Below are positions 19,275 through 29,493 of a stretch of 64,000 bases of DNA, one piece after another. Both the position numbers and the translations under genes were made by a program. Position 1 is the first letter of the stretch, and each line of letters starts with the position of its first letter. The notes beneath the pieces were generated by a model. That model was given only the letters and a program-made list of their open reading frames with translations. It searched no databases and had not been told where the DNA came from. The DNA comes from Azoarcus sp. PA01 (GTDB taxonomy: Bacteria; Pseudomonadota; Gammaproteobacteria; Burkholderiales; Rhodocyclaceae): assembly GCA_001274695.2 (NCBI GenBank), contig LARU01000004.1:682001-746000 (forward strand), read 5' to 3'.

Positions 19275-20321
19275 ATGAATACGAATTCGACCTGGACCCA
19301 TTCGACCTGGACCGATTTTCTCATCGCGGAAGGCGCTACGATCGAAAGCACCGGCATCCGTTTCGATACCCCGGACGCCGGGCTTGCGCCGGCTGCCACT
19401 GTCGTCGTGCCGCTCGTCAATCTCGGGATCATCCGCAGTCGCGGCGAAGATTCCGCGCCGTTCCTGCACAACCTGTTCTCGAACGACGTCAAGAACCTCT
19501 CGGCCGACGGCGCGCAGTGGACCAGCTTCAACTCGCCGAAAGGCAGGATGCTCGCGAGCATCCTGCTGTGGAAGGAAGCCGACGGTCACGCGCTCGTGAC
19601 GTCCGCCGACCTCCAGCCGGCGCTGCTGAAGAAGCTGTCGATGTACGTGCTGCGCAGCAAAGTCAGGCTCGCCGATGACGGCGCCGAAACGGCGCTCGTC
19701 GGGGTCAGCGGCGGCGACGCGAGCCAGGTGCTTGCGCGCGCCGGGCTCGCCGTGCCGCCCGCGGCGATGACGCAGGCCGTAACGGGGGACACGCGCTGCA
19801 TCCGCCTCGATGACAACAACTTCCTCGTCGCGCTTCCCGTCGCCGACGCTCCGCAAGCATTTGGCGCACTGCTCGCGGCGGGCGCGGCGAAGGCCGGCAG
19901 CGCAGCGTGGCAGCTCGCGATGGTGCGCGCCGGCGTGCCGCTGATCACCGTTCCGACGCAGGAAGAATTCGTCGCGCAGATGCTCAACTATGAAATCATT
20001 GGCGGCGTCAGTTTCCAGAAAGGCTGCTACCCCGGCCAGGAGATCGTCGCCCGGACGCAGTACCTCGGGAAGCTCAAGAAGCGCATGTACCACGTTCGGA
20101 TCGCCGATGGCACGGAGCCGCTGCCGGGCGCCGATGTCTTCGCGCCGGAGTTCGGCGACCAGTCCGCCGGCAAGCTCGTCAACGTCGCGCCCTCCCCCGA
20201 AGGCGGGTTCGAGGCGCTCGCGGTCATGCAGACCAGCTGCGCCGAAGCGGGTGACGTGCATCTGGGCAGCCTTGCCGGTCCGCGGCTTTCGTTTCTCGAC
20301 CTTCCTTACGCGCTGCCCTGA
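19275..20321 (+). CDS. ygfZ: Folate-binding YgfZ/GcvT-like protein
   Basis: A 348-residue protein. The start MNTNSTWTHSTW is preferred to one 57 bp upstream because the latter would overlap the -10 box. The family signature is KGCYPGQEIVARTQYLGKLKKR near residue 255, containing the conserved Cys. YgfZ is a tetrahydrofolate-dependent helper in repair or assembly of Fe-S clusters, which fits a genome rich in Fe-S enzymes. It is followed 3 bp later by a DUF4936 gene and then the NRDE gene, a tight plus-strand operon. Confidence 0.95.
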   Translation: MNTNSTWTHSTWTDFLIAEGATIESTGIRFDTPDAGLAPAATVVVPLVNLGIIRSRGEDSAPFLHNLFSNDVKNLSADGAQWTSFNSPKGRMLASILLWKEADGHALVTSADLQPALLKKLSMYVLRSKVRLADDGAETALVGVSGGDASQVLARAGLAVPPAAMTQAVTGDTRCIRLDDNNFLVALPVADAPQAFGALLAAGAAKAGSAAWQLAMVRAGVPLITVPTQEEFVAQMLNYEIIGGVSFQKGCYPGQEIVARTQYLGKLKKRMYHVRIADGTEPLPGADVFAPEFGDQSAGKLVNVAPSPEGGFEALAVMQTSCAEAGDVHLGSLAGPRLSFLDLPYALP

Positions 20322-20324
20322 ACG

Positions 20325-20633
20325 ATGGCCACCAGCGAAACCGCGCGCATTCATTACTTCATTTACTACCGCATTCGCGCCGGCATCGACCGCGACGATG
20401 CGCATGCGAACGTGCGCGCGATGCAGGCTGCGGTCGCGGCCCGCACGATGGTCGCAGGGCGGCTGATGGAGCGCCGCGGCGACGATGCGACGTGGATGGA
20501 GATGTACGAATCCGTTGCCGATCCGGTCGCTTTCGAAGCGGCGCTTGCTGCCGAGATCGAAGCGCATCGGCTCGCCGACCTGATCGAGCCCGGTTCGGCC
20601 AGGCACCTCGAACGTTTCGTCGAATGTGCCTGA
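20325..20633 (+). CDS. DUF4936 family protein
   Basis: A 102-residue protein starting 3 bp after the ygfZ stop. It reads as a ferredoxin-like alpha/beta domain: HYFIYYRI as the first strand, helices of the DAHANVRAMQAAVAAR type, then the WMEMYESVAD strand. This small family is found in betaproteobacteria beside ygfZ and has no known function. Its 3' end overlaps the NRDE gene start by 10 bp. Confidence 0.8.
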   Translation: MATSETARIHYFIYYRIRAGIDRDDAHANVRAMQAAVAARTMVAGRLMERRGDDATWMEMYESVADPVAFEAALAAEIEAHRLADLIEPGSARHLERFVECA

Positions 20634-21424
20634 TCGTCGTCGGCTGGCAGGCTCACCCCGACTACCCGCTCGTCGTGGCCGCGAACCGCGACGAGTTCCT
20701 CGCGCGTCCCGCAGTGCCCGCGCACTGGTGGACCGACGCGCCGGATCTGCTCGCCGGTCGGGACCTCGAAGGCGGCGGGACGTGGATGGGCGTCACGCGC
20801 AGCGGACGCTTCGCGGCATTGACGAATTATCGCGACCCGACGCTGCACCGGCCGGGGGCGCCGTCGCGCGGCGTTCTCGTGCGCGACTGCCTCACTGCGG
20901 CCGCAAACGCCAATGCCAACTCCGATGCCGACTCGACCCTGCGCCGGATTGCGGCAGTCAGTCCGGACTACGCTGCATTCAACCTGTTCGTCAGCGACGG
21001 CCGGCATCTGGGCATTCATGAAAGCACCATCGGCAGCGTACGGCTGCTCGAGACCGGCATCTACGGGCTGTCGAACCATCTTCTCGATACGCCGTGGCCG
21101 AAAGTCCGGCTTGCCCGCGAGCGCTTCGCCGCCGCCCTCGCCCGCCTACCCGAAGACGGCGAGGACGCGCTCCTTCCGCTGTTGCGCGATGACGCCCCGG
21201 CGCCCGACAGCCACCTGCCGGAAACGGGCGTCAGCGCAGACTGGGAGCGTTGGCTGTCGCCCGCCTTCATCCGCGCGCCGGGTTACGGCACGCGCTGCTC
21301 CACCGTGATCACGATGCGGCGCGACGGCGACGTGAGGTTCGTCGAATGGACGTGGGACGACCAGGGCGAACTTGCAAGCGAAGTGCGGCACCGCTTTACC
21401 ACACGCCCTCCCATCGCACGCTGA
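20624..21424 (+). CDS. NRDE (TANGO2-like) family protein
   Basis: A 266-residue protein that begins MCLIVVGWQAH, with Cys2 as in the Ntn-hydrolase-like TANGO2 family, and has the name-giving NRDE at about residue 20 (AANRDEFLARP). GGGTWMGVTRSGRFAALTNYR and, at the end, GYGTRCSTVI match the family. The biochemical role is unsettled; heme handling has been proposed for eukaryotic TANGO2. The start overlaps the DUF4936 stop, so it is the last gene of the ygfZ operon. Confidence 0.92.
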   Translation: MCLIVVGWQAHPDYPLVVAANRDEFLARPAVPAHWWTDAPDLLAGRDLEGGGTWMGVTRSGRFAALTNYRDPTLHRPGAPSRGVLVRDCLTAAANANANSDADSTLRRIAAVSPDYAAFNLFVSDGRHLGIHESTIGSVRLLETGIYGLSNHLLDTPWPKVRLARERFAAALARLPEDGEDALLPLLRDDAPAPDSHLPETGVSADWERWLSPAFIRAPGYGTRCSTVITMRRDGDVRFVEWTWDDQGELASEVRHRFTTRPPIAR

Positions 21425-21476
21425 GTCGCCGCTGACCCCCCTTGTCCGCCGCAGCACCGCGTGCCGCCGGGCGGCC

Positions 21477-22558
<1,082 letters not shown>

Positions 22559-22604
22559 TCATCTCCCATTCCCCCGCCCGGCAACACTCAAGCCGTCATC
22601 ATCA

Positions 22605-23885
22605 ATGTCAGAGAACTCCGTTGTCACCATGGATCAGCTCCGGGTCGGACTGTACGTCGTTCTCGATGTCAGCTGGTTCGAGCATCCTTTTGCGTTCAGC
22701 CATTTCAAGATCAAGACCGAGGAGCAGATCAGGACCATCCGCAGCCTCGGCCTGAAGACGGTCCGCTACAACCCGTCCCTCAGCGACATCAGCGCACCGC
22801 TCCAGGGCGCTCCGCGACAAGCGCCTCCGGCAGCCGCCGCGGACGCCAAGCCCGATCTGGCCCCCGCGCTCCAGGCCAAGCGCGCGTTGATGGAGCGGAT
22901 CAAAGCGCAGCGCGAAGCTGCCGCACGCATCGAGAACGCCTTTATCAATTCGGCCAAGGCGATCCGCGACATCGAGAAGAACCTGCTGTCCCGGCCTGCC
23001 GAAACCGTGCAGCAGGCGACGCAACTGGTGACGCAGATCGCCGAGTCGATACTTTGCGCGCCGGAACTGGCGATCCACGTGATGGGCGACAAGATGGGCG
23101 GCGAGGAGCTTTATTTCCATTCCCTGAACGTCACGATGCTGTCGATGATGGTCGCGCGCGACATCCGCCTGCCGCAGGCGGTCGTCAGCGTGCTGGGCAT
23201 GGGCGCGCTGTTTCACGATATCGGCCGCAGGGAGATCCCGAACAGGATCCTGCTGAAGAACGAGCCGCTGACCCAGGCCGAACGCCACCTGTATGAAATG
23301 CATTGCCAATACGGCGTCGAGATCGGCCAGCGGTTGCAGCTCGCCCCGCCGGTCCTGGCGATCATCCGGGAGCATCACGAGCTGTTCGACGGCACCGGCT
23401 ACCCGAAAAAACTCAAGGGCGAGGCGATCGGACTGCTGTCACGCATTGTCGCCATCGCGAACCATTACGACGAGCTGTGCAATCCCGTCGATATCACCGA
23501 TGCGATGACGCCGCACGAGGCGCTGTCGGTGATGTTCGCCAAGCTGCGCAACAAGTTCGATCCGAAGCTGCTGCAGATATTCATCCGTTGCCTCGGCGTC
23601 TATCCGCCGGGCACGATCGTGCAGCTGTCCAACGGCATCATCGCGATGGTCGCAACCGTCAATACCGCCGCGCCAATGAAACCGATGATCGTCATCTACG
23701 ACGCGAACATCCCGAAGGACGACGCGATCCTCGTCGATCTGATACGCGAACCGGATCTGAACATCGCGCGGGCCATCAGGCCTGCGCAGGTCCCCGGCGA
23801 AATCTACAACTACCTGAGTCCGCGCAAGCGGGTGAGCTATTACTTCGACGCAGGCAAGCCTGGTCAGGAAGCGGTCGCGACATGA
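22605..23885 (+). CDS. HD-GYP cyclic-di-GMP phosphodiesterase with DUF3391
   Basis: A 426-residue protein. The N-terminal DUF3391 reads LRVGLYVVLDVSWFEHPF. The HD-GYP domain, at about residues 150-330, has an intact HDIGRREIP and HHELFDGTGYP, so it should hydrolyse c-di-GMP. No membrane segment is visible, so it is cytosolic. The stop codon overlaps the start of the histidine kinase gene as ATGA; the two are translationally coupled and may share a signal. Confidence 0.93.
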   Translation: MSENSVVTMDQLRVGLYVVLDVSWFEHPFAFSHFKIKTEEQIRTIRSLGLKTVRYNPSLSDISAPLQGAPRQAPPAAAADAKPDLAPALQAKRALMERIKAQREAAARIENAFINSAKAIRDIEKNLLSRPAETVQQATQLVTQIAESILCAPELAIHVMGDKMGGEELYFHSLNVTMLSMMVARDIRLPQAVVSVLGMGALFHDIGRREIPNRILLKNEPLTQAERHLYEMHCQYGVEIGQRLQLAPPVLAIIREHHELFDGTGYPKKLKGEAIGLLSRIVAIANHYDELCNPVDITDAMTPHEALSVMFAKLRNKFDPKLLQIFIRCLGVYPPGTIVQLSNGIIAMVATVNTAAPMKPMIVIYDANIPKDDAILVDLIREPDLNIARAIRPAQVPGEIYNYLSPRKRVSYYFDAGKPGQEAVAT

Positions 23886-25558
23886 ACGGCCTTCCGCAGT
23901 TGATGCTCGATCACAGCCCGCACATGATGCTGCTCGTCGAACCGGTCCATCTCGGGATCGTCATGGCCAACCGCATCGCCGCGCAGACACTCGGATATTC
24001 CGGTGAAGAGCTGCTCGCGATGACGATCACCGACATCGAAAGCTCGTTGCAGGACGTCTTCTACTGGGAGGACGTGCGCAACGGCCAGTATCGCGACATC
24101 GAAGGCCATGAAGGGCTCTATCATTGCGCCGATGCGTCGATGCTGAACGTCATCAAGTCGGTGCGGGTCGTCGACCACGGCGGAGCGCCCCTGCTGCTGG
24201 TGCAGGCGAAGGACGTTCAGAACGAGCGCAAGGTCGAGGACGCGCTCGAGCAGACCCTGTCGCAGCTCAGGGCGACGCTCGAATCGACCGGCAACGGAAT
24301 CCTCGTGATCGACGGGCACGGTCGCATCTCGAGCATGAACCGGCTGTTCAGCACGATGTGGAACATTCCCGACGACTTGCTGCTCGAGCGCAACGACGCG
24401 GCGATCATCGAATTCATGGCGGAGCACGTCGTCGAGTCTGAAAGCTGTCGTACGCGCCTGCAGGCGATCGTCGACAGCAGCGAAACTGAAGATCTCCTGC
24501 GGCTCGGGGACGGCCGGGTTTTCGAATGCAAGTCGCGCCCGCAGTATCTTGGCGAGCGCATCGTCGGCCGCGTCTTCGGCTACAGCGACATCACCCAGCG
24601 CACGCATGCCGAAGAGGCGCTGCGCGACTCGCGCGACAGACTGGAAGAACGCGTGCGGGAACGCACCGCGGAACTGGAAACCGCGAACGCGACGCTGCTG
24701 GCCGAGAAGATGCGCCAGGAAGTGCTGATCAGGAAACTCGAGGAAGCGCAGAACCAGCTGCTGCAGTCGGAAAAGATGGCCTCCATCGGCCAGCTCGCGG
24801 CGGGCGTCGCGCACGAGATCAACAACCCGATCGCGTTCGTCAACTCCAATCTCGGCACCTTGCAGAGATACGCCAACGATATGTTGAAGCTGCTCGCGGC
24901 TTACGAGCAGCTCGAAGGCACGCGCGCTCCGGACAAGCTCCGGGAGCTCGAGGAGTTGAAGAAGGAAGTGGATGCCGCTTACCTGAGCGAGGACATCGCG
25001 AGCCTGCTGGGCGAGTCCCTCGACGGACTGCAGCGGGTGAAACGCATCGTGCAGGACCTGAAGGACTTCTCCCACGTCGACCGCTCGGAGCGCGAGTGGG
25101 CAAACCTCGAGACCGGGCTCGAGAGCACGCTGAACGTCGTGTGGAACGAACTCAAGTACAAGGCCGAGGTGGTCAAGGAATACAGCCATCCGCCGCAGAT
25201 CGAATGCTTCCCGTCGCAAATCAACCAGGTGTTCATGAACCTGCTGATCAACGCGGCGCACGCGATCGAGAATCGCGGCCGGATCACGCTGCGCACCGGC
25301 CACGACGCGCACAACGTGTGGGTGGAAGTGGAAGACACCGGCAAAGGCATCAAGCCGGAGCACGTCGGGCGGATCTTCGAACCCTTTTTCACGACCAAGG
25401 CAGTCGGCAAAGGCACCGGGCTCGGCCTGTCGCTTTCATACGGAATCGTACACAAGCACGGCGGCCGCATCGAAGTCCGCAGCGAAGTCGGCACCGGATC
25501 CACTTTCAGGGTCGTGCTGCCCCACAACGCAAGCTCCGACCACAAAGCGCACGGGTAG
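23882..25558 (+). CDS. PAS-containing sensor histidine kinase
   Basis: A 558-residue cytosolic kinase. Residues 1-110 form a first PAS domain (MLLVEPVHLGIVMANRIAAQTLGYSGEEL) and 125-240 a second. A coiled coil (DRLEERVRERTAELETA) leads to the phosphorylation site GVAHEINNPIAFVNSN near residue 307. ATP-binding boxes are MNLLINAAHAI, VEDTGKGI and FEPFFTTKAVGKGTGLGLS. No receiver or response-regulator gene follows, so the partner is elsewhere. Coupling to the HD-GYP gene suggests joint control of c-di-GMP. Confidence 0.93.
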   Translation: MNGLPQLMLDHSPHMMLLVEPVHLGIVMANRIAAQTLGYSGEELLAMTITDIESSLQDVFYWEDVRNGQYRDIEGHEGLYHCADASMLNVIKSVRVVDHGGAPLLLVQAKDVQNERKVEDALEQTLSQLRATLESTGNGILVIDGHGRISSMNRLFSTMWNIPDDLLLERNDAAIIEFMAEHVVESESCRTRLQAIVDSSETEDLLRLGDGRVFECKSRPQYLGERIVGRVFGYSDITQRTHAEEALRDSRDRLEERVRERTAELETANATLLAEKMRQEVLIRKLEEAQNQLLQSEKMASIGQLAAGVAHEINNPIAFVNSNLGTLQRYANDMLKLLAAYEQLEGTRAPDKLRELEELKKEVDAAYLSEDIASLLGESLDGLQRVKRIVQDLKDFSHVDRSEREWANLETGLESTLNVVWNELKYKAEVVKEYSHPPQIECFPSQINQVFMNLLINAAHAIENRGRITLRTGHDAHNVWVEVEDTGKGIKPEHVGRIFEPFFTTKAVGKGTGLGLSLSYGIVHKHGGRIEVRSEVGTGSTFRVVLPHNASSDHKAHG

Positions 25559-25619
25559 CAAAGAGCGAAAAATCGGGGAATTGAATGGTGCGCCAACGCC
25601 CGGTTGGCACAGAGGATGC

Positions 25620-25647
25620 GGGAGGGACAGGCCGGCCGTTCCCTCCC
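25620..25647. repeat. Palindromic hairpin GGGAGGGA/TCCCTCCC
   Basis: Arms of eight bases (25620-25627, 25640-25647) are perfectly complementary, with GGCCGGCC in the middle. It lies between the convergent kinase and secretion genes, next to a second, longer hairpin. Confidence 0.6.
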
Positions 25648-25661
25648 CCAGAGGGGCAACA

Positions 25662-25693
25662 GCGCTGTGCTGCCGCATCCGGCAGCACAGCGC
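25662..25693. terminator. 14-bp perfect hairpin, likely bidirectional terminator
   Basis: Arms 25662-25675 and 25680-25693 pair perfectly over 14 bases around the loop CATC. It is placed between the kinase stop codon and the convergent gene remnant and gspD. There is no long T-run, so it may be a Rho-type or mRNA-stabilising hairpin. Confidence 0.55.
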
Positions 25694-25715
25694 CGCTCGC
25701 TCAATGCTTAACGCA

Positions 25716-25829
25716 TTACGCCGGGGCCAGCGCCTTGGCGAGTTTCGCCTTGAGCCGCTGGGCGGTCTTCTCGGCGCCGACGACGAAGCGGCTGCGTCCA
25801 GTAGCCGGCGACGAAGGCGACGCTGGCAT
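25716..25829 (-). pseudogene. Gene remnant: duplicate of the thioesterase C-terminus
   Basis: A 37-codon open frame ends in RFVVGAEKTAQRLKAKLAKAL, which is also the end of the thioesterase gene at 37151-37561. At the DNA level about 69 bp (about 25729-25796 against 37160-37228) match with only about two mismatches, far closer than selection on protein alone would leave. The upstream part of the frame is unrelated. It has an ATG with GGAGAGAG before it, so expression of a small protein is possible, but a decayed or transposed copy is the simpler reading. The rest of the 25559-25943 gap holds only the two hairpins. Confidence 0.65.
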
Positions 25830-25943
25830 TTCGAGCACTCTCTCCATTTGCACGACGCCGAGGCTCACGCGCAGCCATTGCGGCCGCGCGGATAAAAGCG
25901 CCGACGGAAAGCGCGGCGGCGAGCCGGCGCCTGATTTTCGTGC

Positions 25944-28298
25944 TCAGGTTCCTGCCGCAGCCGGCAACATGCCGTGCTGCTCCGGCACGTCCGGCACGGC
26001 TTCCTCGAAGCGTTCCCACCCGCGCAGGACTCGCAGACCCTGCATCCGGCGGCGCATTTCCGCGCCGAGGTCGCGCACGTCCTGGTCGCTGCGCACGACG
26101 CGCGGCGTGATCATGACGAGCAGTTCGGTGCGGACCGACGAGTTCCCGGTCGTACCAAACAGCGCGCCGAGAAGTGGAATGTCATGTAGCAGCGGAATTC
26201 CCTGCCTGTCGCGTCCATTGTTGTCGCGGATCAGGCCGCCGAGGACGACTGTTTCGCCGGAGCGCACCGCGACACGGCTCGACACCTCGCGCTGCAGGAA
26301 GCTGCGCTGCCCGGTCGCGGCATCGACCGGGCCGACGTCGGTGACCGACTGGCGGATCACCATCGACACCATGCCGCCCGAATTGGCCGACGGTGTCACC
26401 GACAGGATCACGCCAGTGTCCTTGAACTGGATCGACGACGTCGTCGTACCCCCGTCAGTGATCGTCGTCGACGACAGCACCGGCTGCTGATCGCCGACGT
26501 GGATCGCCGCGGTGTGGTTGTCGAGCACCATGACGCTCGGGCTCGAGATCACGTTCAGCAGGGACTTTTCCGCGAGCGCGTTGATGACCGCCCGCAGCTG
26601 CCCGGCGCTGTTGAAGATCGAATACGAGAAGCCCGACGACAGCGACGCGATCTCGTTGGTCGCGCGATTGTTCAGCATGCCCCTGCCGCTGTGGTCGCCG
26701 CCGACGCGCTGATCGAACATCCACTGGATGCCGTAGCGGGTCTCGTCGGTCAGCGTGACCTCGAGAATGCTCGCTTCGATCAGCACCTGGGTCGGGGCGA
26801 GGTCGAGCCGGCGCAACGCGGCAGCGATCTTGCGATACTCGGACTTCGGTGCGTGGATCAACAGCGCATTGTTGAAGTCGTCGGATACGACGCGAACGTC
26901 GGGCGCGAGCGTCGCCTGCGCGATGCCGCCCCGCCCGCGGTCGCTGTCGCGCTCGGCTGCGCTGAGCGCCTGGGTCACCGGACTCGTCCCGCCTCCGGCG
27001 AGTCCGAGTCCGGTGCCGCTCCCGCCGCTTCCGAGCGCGCCCATCCCGAGGCGCGGCGCGACGCCGTAGTCGACGGGAACAGGCGCGGCCTGCTCAGTGC
27101 CGCCGAAGATCGCGGTCAGAAGGCCGGCAAGGTGCTGCGCCGTCCCGTTCTGCACCGGATACACGTAGAGCTGAGGCTCGCTGCCGCCGTCGCGCGGCTG
27201 GTCGAAGCGCTCCACCCATTCGCGGACCTGTTGAAGAAAATGCGCGCGCGGCGTGACGACCAGGATCGCGTTCAGACGCTCGATTGGCAGGATGCGCAGC
27301 GCCCCGCCGAGCGGGCCGAGCGGTACGGGCTGCGCCTCGACCTGCTCCTCGACGTTGGCTCCGGCCCCCGCCTCCGCGCGCTGGCGCGCTGCAGGAGCAC
27401 GCCTTGCAGGAGCGCGCGGAGCAGGTGCAGGCGGCGTATCGACTGCGGCTCCGCCAGTCAGAAGCCGCAGCGTCGCAGCCATTTCCTGCACCGACACATG
27501 CTCGAGCGGGAACATGCCGACCGACATGCCCTTGAGCATATCGACGTCGAATATCTCGACGAACTCGAGCCAGTTTTCGATCTGATTGCGTGGGCCCGCG
27601 AGGACCAGCAGATTCCGCAGCGTGTCGACGCGCACGAAGGTATCCGGATTCGCGATCGGGCGCAGGATCTCGGCCATCTCGGCGGCACCGACGAACTGCA
27701 GGGGCACGACGACCATGCCGTAGCCCGACGGCAGCGCCCCGACCTGCGCCGGTGCGCTGCTCAGACCCCGTAGCGCTTCAGGGGGGCCCACGTGATAGAG
27801 ACCACCGGCGTCGCGCACGAGCAGCAGGCCGTTCGCCTGCAGGACGGCCTCGAGCAGCGACAGCAACTGGTCGGGCGGCAGCGGCGCCTGGGTGTGCAGC
27901 GTGACTTCGCCGGTCACCGGCTGGTGCAGCGTGTAGTTGAGCTTCAGCACGTCGCCGAGGACCGCATGCACGACTTCAGTCACCGGAGCCTGCTCGAATT
28001 TCAACGAAACGGCACCGCCCGCGGAGATGGACACCGGCCGCGCCGGCGCGAGCCGGACCTGCCGATCCGTCCCGATCATCAGCATCGGCTGCTGGCGGTC
28101 GAGCGGCTCCTCGGCCGCGCCGATTTCCGCGGACGGGACCGTCGCGACAGGAGCCGGGGTAGCGGCACGCGAGTGCGGCGCGTCACCGCCAAGCACGACG
28201 TCGGAGCGCACGCCCGCGCTCCCGGCGCATCCTGCGAGCAGGATCGTCGCAAGGATCAGGATTACGCGGAAAATTTTTTCAGATTCGAAAGGAGGCAT
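25944..28298 (-). CDS. gspD: Type II secretion outer-membrane secretin
   Basis: A 784-residue secretin. The signal peptide ends in a lipobox (ILLAGCAGS), so it is a lipoprotein and may need no separate pilotin. N-domains carry repeated VVVPLQFVGAAEMAEIL and MFPLEHVSVQEMAATL units. Low-complexity Ala/Pro/Gly linkers near 310 and 440 are unusual in length. The C-terminal secretin domain has VPLLGALFGTT and ELLVMITPRVV. It is the last gene of the gsp operon, 17 bp after the GspC/N-like gene, and forms the outer-membrane channel. Confidence 0.94.
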   Translation of the reverse strand: MPPFESEKIFRVILILATILLAGCAGSAGVRSDVVLGGDAPHSRAATPAPVATVPSAEIGAAEEPLDRQQPMLMIGTDRQVRLAPARPVSISAGGAVSLKFEQAPVTEVVHAVLGDVLKLNYTLHQPVTGEVTLHTQAPLPPDQLLSLLEAVLQANGLLLVRDAGGLYHVGPPEALRGLSSAPAQVGALPSGYGMVVVPLQFVGAAEMAEILRPIANPDTFVRVDTLRNLLVLAGPRNQIENWLEFVEIFDVDMLKGMSVGMFPLEHVSVQEMAATLRLLTGGAAVDTPPAPAPRAPARRAPAARQRAEAGAGANVEEQVEAQPVPLGPLGGALRILPIERLNAILVVTPRAHFLQQVREWVERFDQPRDGGSEPQLYVYPVQNGTAQHLAGLLTAIFGGTEQAAPVPVDYGVAPRLGMGALGSGGSGTGLGLAGGGTSPVTQALSAAERDSDRGRGGIAQATLAPDVRVVSDDFNNALLIHAPKSEYRKIAAALRRLDLAPTQVLIEASILEVTLTDETRYGIQWMFDQRVGGDHSGRGMLNNRATNEIASLSSGFSYSIFNSAGQLRAVINALAEKSLLNVISSPSVMVLDNHTAAIHVGDQQPVLSSTTITDGGTTTSSIQFKDTGVILSVTPSANSGGMVSMVIRQSVTDVGPVDAATGQRSFLQREVSSRVAVRSGETVVLGGLIRDNNGRDRQGIPLLHDIPLLGALFGTTGNSSVRTELLVMITPRVVRSDQDVRDLGAEMRRRMQGLRVLRGWERFEEAVPDVPEQHGMLPAAAGT

Positions 28299-28315
28299 TG
28301 ATGATTCTTCTTCAA

Positions 28316-28936
28316 TCAGTCGTTGTCGAGTCCCGCACGCGACCGCCGCTCTGCGCGTCCACGCGCCGGTGAGCGGGAATCTGTGGAAGGAACCGGACGA
28401 ATTCCGCCCGCGGACGACGCGGCAGCTCGCCCGGGTGCGGCGCGCTCAGCGGCCGCGGCAGGAGACGGAGCTGGCTGCGGCAGGTGCAGGAGCTGTACTG
28501 CGAGCCGCTCGTCGTCGCGCTTGAACACGGCGGCCCCTTGCGCGTCGATCGCGTCCAGCACCCACGAACCGAGGCCATCGCCGACGCTGAGCCGATGCAC
28601 CTTGTCGTCGATCCGCACGATCGCGCCCTTCCCGCCCCCGGCGCGCTCGAACAGCCCCAGCACGACCGGATCGAACGCCCCGGTCGGTCCGTCATTATCG
28701 GCGAGCTCGTCGGAAGGGCGGCGCGTCGCTGAGAACAGCGGCCGTTTCGCCGACTCCTCGAGCGCCGCGAGCTCGGAGTCGCGCGCCTCGATCCGCTCGG
28801 CGGCGAGTGAAGCGGGTTCCGGGGGCAGTGCCGCGGGCGGCGTCCAGTCCGAGTCGGCGCCCGCCCACAGGATCGCGATTGCGACGAGCAACGCGCCATT
28901 GATCACCATCAGAACGAAAAACGCTGTCCGCTTCAT
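28316..28936 (-). CDS. Putative GspC/GspN-like inner-membrane component
   Basis: A 206-residue protein. One N-terminal membrane segment (FFVLMVINGALLVAIAILWAG) is followed by a periplasmic region with RPLFSATRRP, LGLFERAGGGKGAIVRIDDKVHRLSVGDGLGSWVLDAID, the beta-rich homology region style of GspC (HR domain), which links the inner-membrane platform to GspD. The Pro/Ala/Ser/Arg-rich tail is probably disordered. The start overlaps the gspM stop (ATGA). Sequence alone does not settle whether it is GspC- or GspN/P-like. Confidence 0.7.
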   Translation of the reverse strand: MKRTAFFVLMVINGALLVAIAILWAGADSDWTPPAALPPEPASLAAERIEARDSELAALEESAKRPLFSATRRPSDELADNDGPTGAFDPVVLGLFERAGGGKGAIVRIDDKVHRLSVGDGLGSWVLDAIDAQGAAVFKRDDERLAVQLLHLPQPAPSPAAAAERAAPGRAAASSAGGIRPVPSTDSRSPARGRAERRSRAGLDND

Positions 28937-29493
28937 TGCTGCAAGTGCAGGACACTGAGGTTCATCTGCGCGCTCAGGCGCTGGTCCGGAGGCGCGCCGC
29001 GCAGCCGGCGGCGCATCCGGGTCTGAATCACGATGCTGTCGATGTGGATCGAAGGGATCTCCTGACCTAGCGCAGCGAGCATCGCACGCAGGCCTTCGAG
29101 GCTGCCTTCGACGGTCACGGCGACCGGAATCTGCGACAAGCCGTTCGCCGCCCTGACCGGAAGAATCTGGCTCCCGGTGACCCCCATGCCCGCCGATTCG
29201 GCGACGCGACGCACCCGCTGCTGAAGGTCGGTGCCGATGCGATCGGTGCCGCTCGACGCCGGATACGTGTGCCGCGCGAGAACCTCGCCGACATCCGCGA
29301 CGCCGCGCTCGACCTGGTCGCGGACTTCCTTCAGACCCGCGAGCCGCGCGTACCGGGCCTCGATCGCGCCGAGCGGCTCGCGCGCGTTGCCGAGGGCTTC
29401 CGCGAGCCCGAATGCGGCGATGGACACTGCGGCGAGCAGCAGCGCTGCCGCAGTCGCCCCGACGAAGCGCGCATCGCGTCCGGGGAAGTTCAC
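28933..29493 (-). CDS. gspM: Type II secretion protein M (GspMb type)
   Basis: A 186-residue bitopic protein: one membrane segment (VGATAAALLLAAVSIAAFGLAEAL), then a coiled coil and a small alpha/beta domain with PVAVTVEGSLEGLRAMLAALG. It overlaps the GspL gene upstream by 4 bp (29490-29493) and the GspC/N-like gene downstream by 4 bp. GspM with GspL connects the ATPase GspE to the inner-membrane platform. Confidence 0.85.
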   Translation of the reverse strand: MNFPGRDARFVGATAAALLLAAVSIAAFGLAEALGNAREPLGAIEARYARLAGLKEVRDQVERGVADVGEVLARHTYPASSGTDRIGTDLQQRVRRVAESAGMGVTGSQILPVRAANGLSQIPVAVTVEGSLEGLRAMLAALGQEIPSIHIDSIVIQTRMRRRLRGAPPDQRLSAQMNLSVLHLQQ

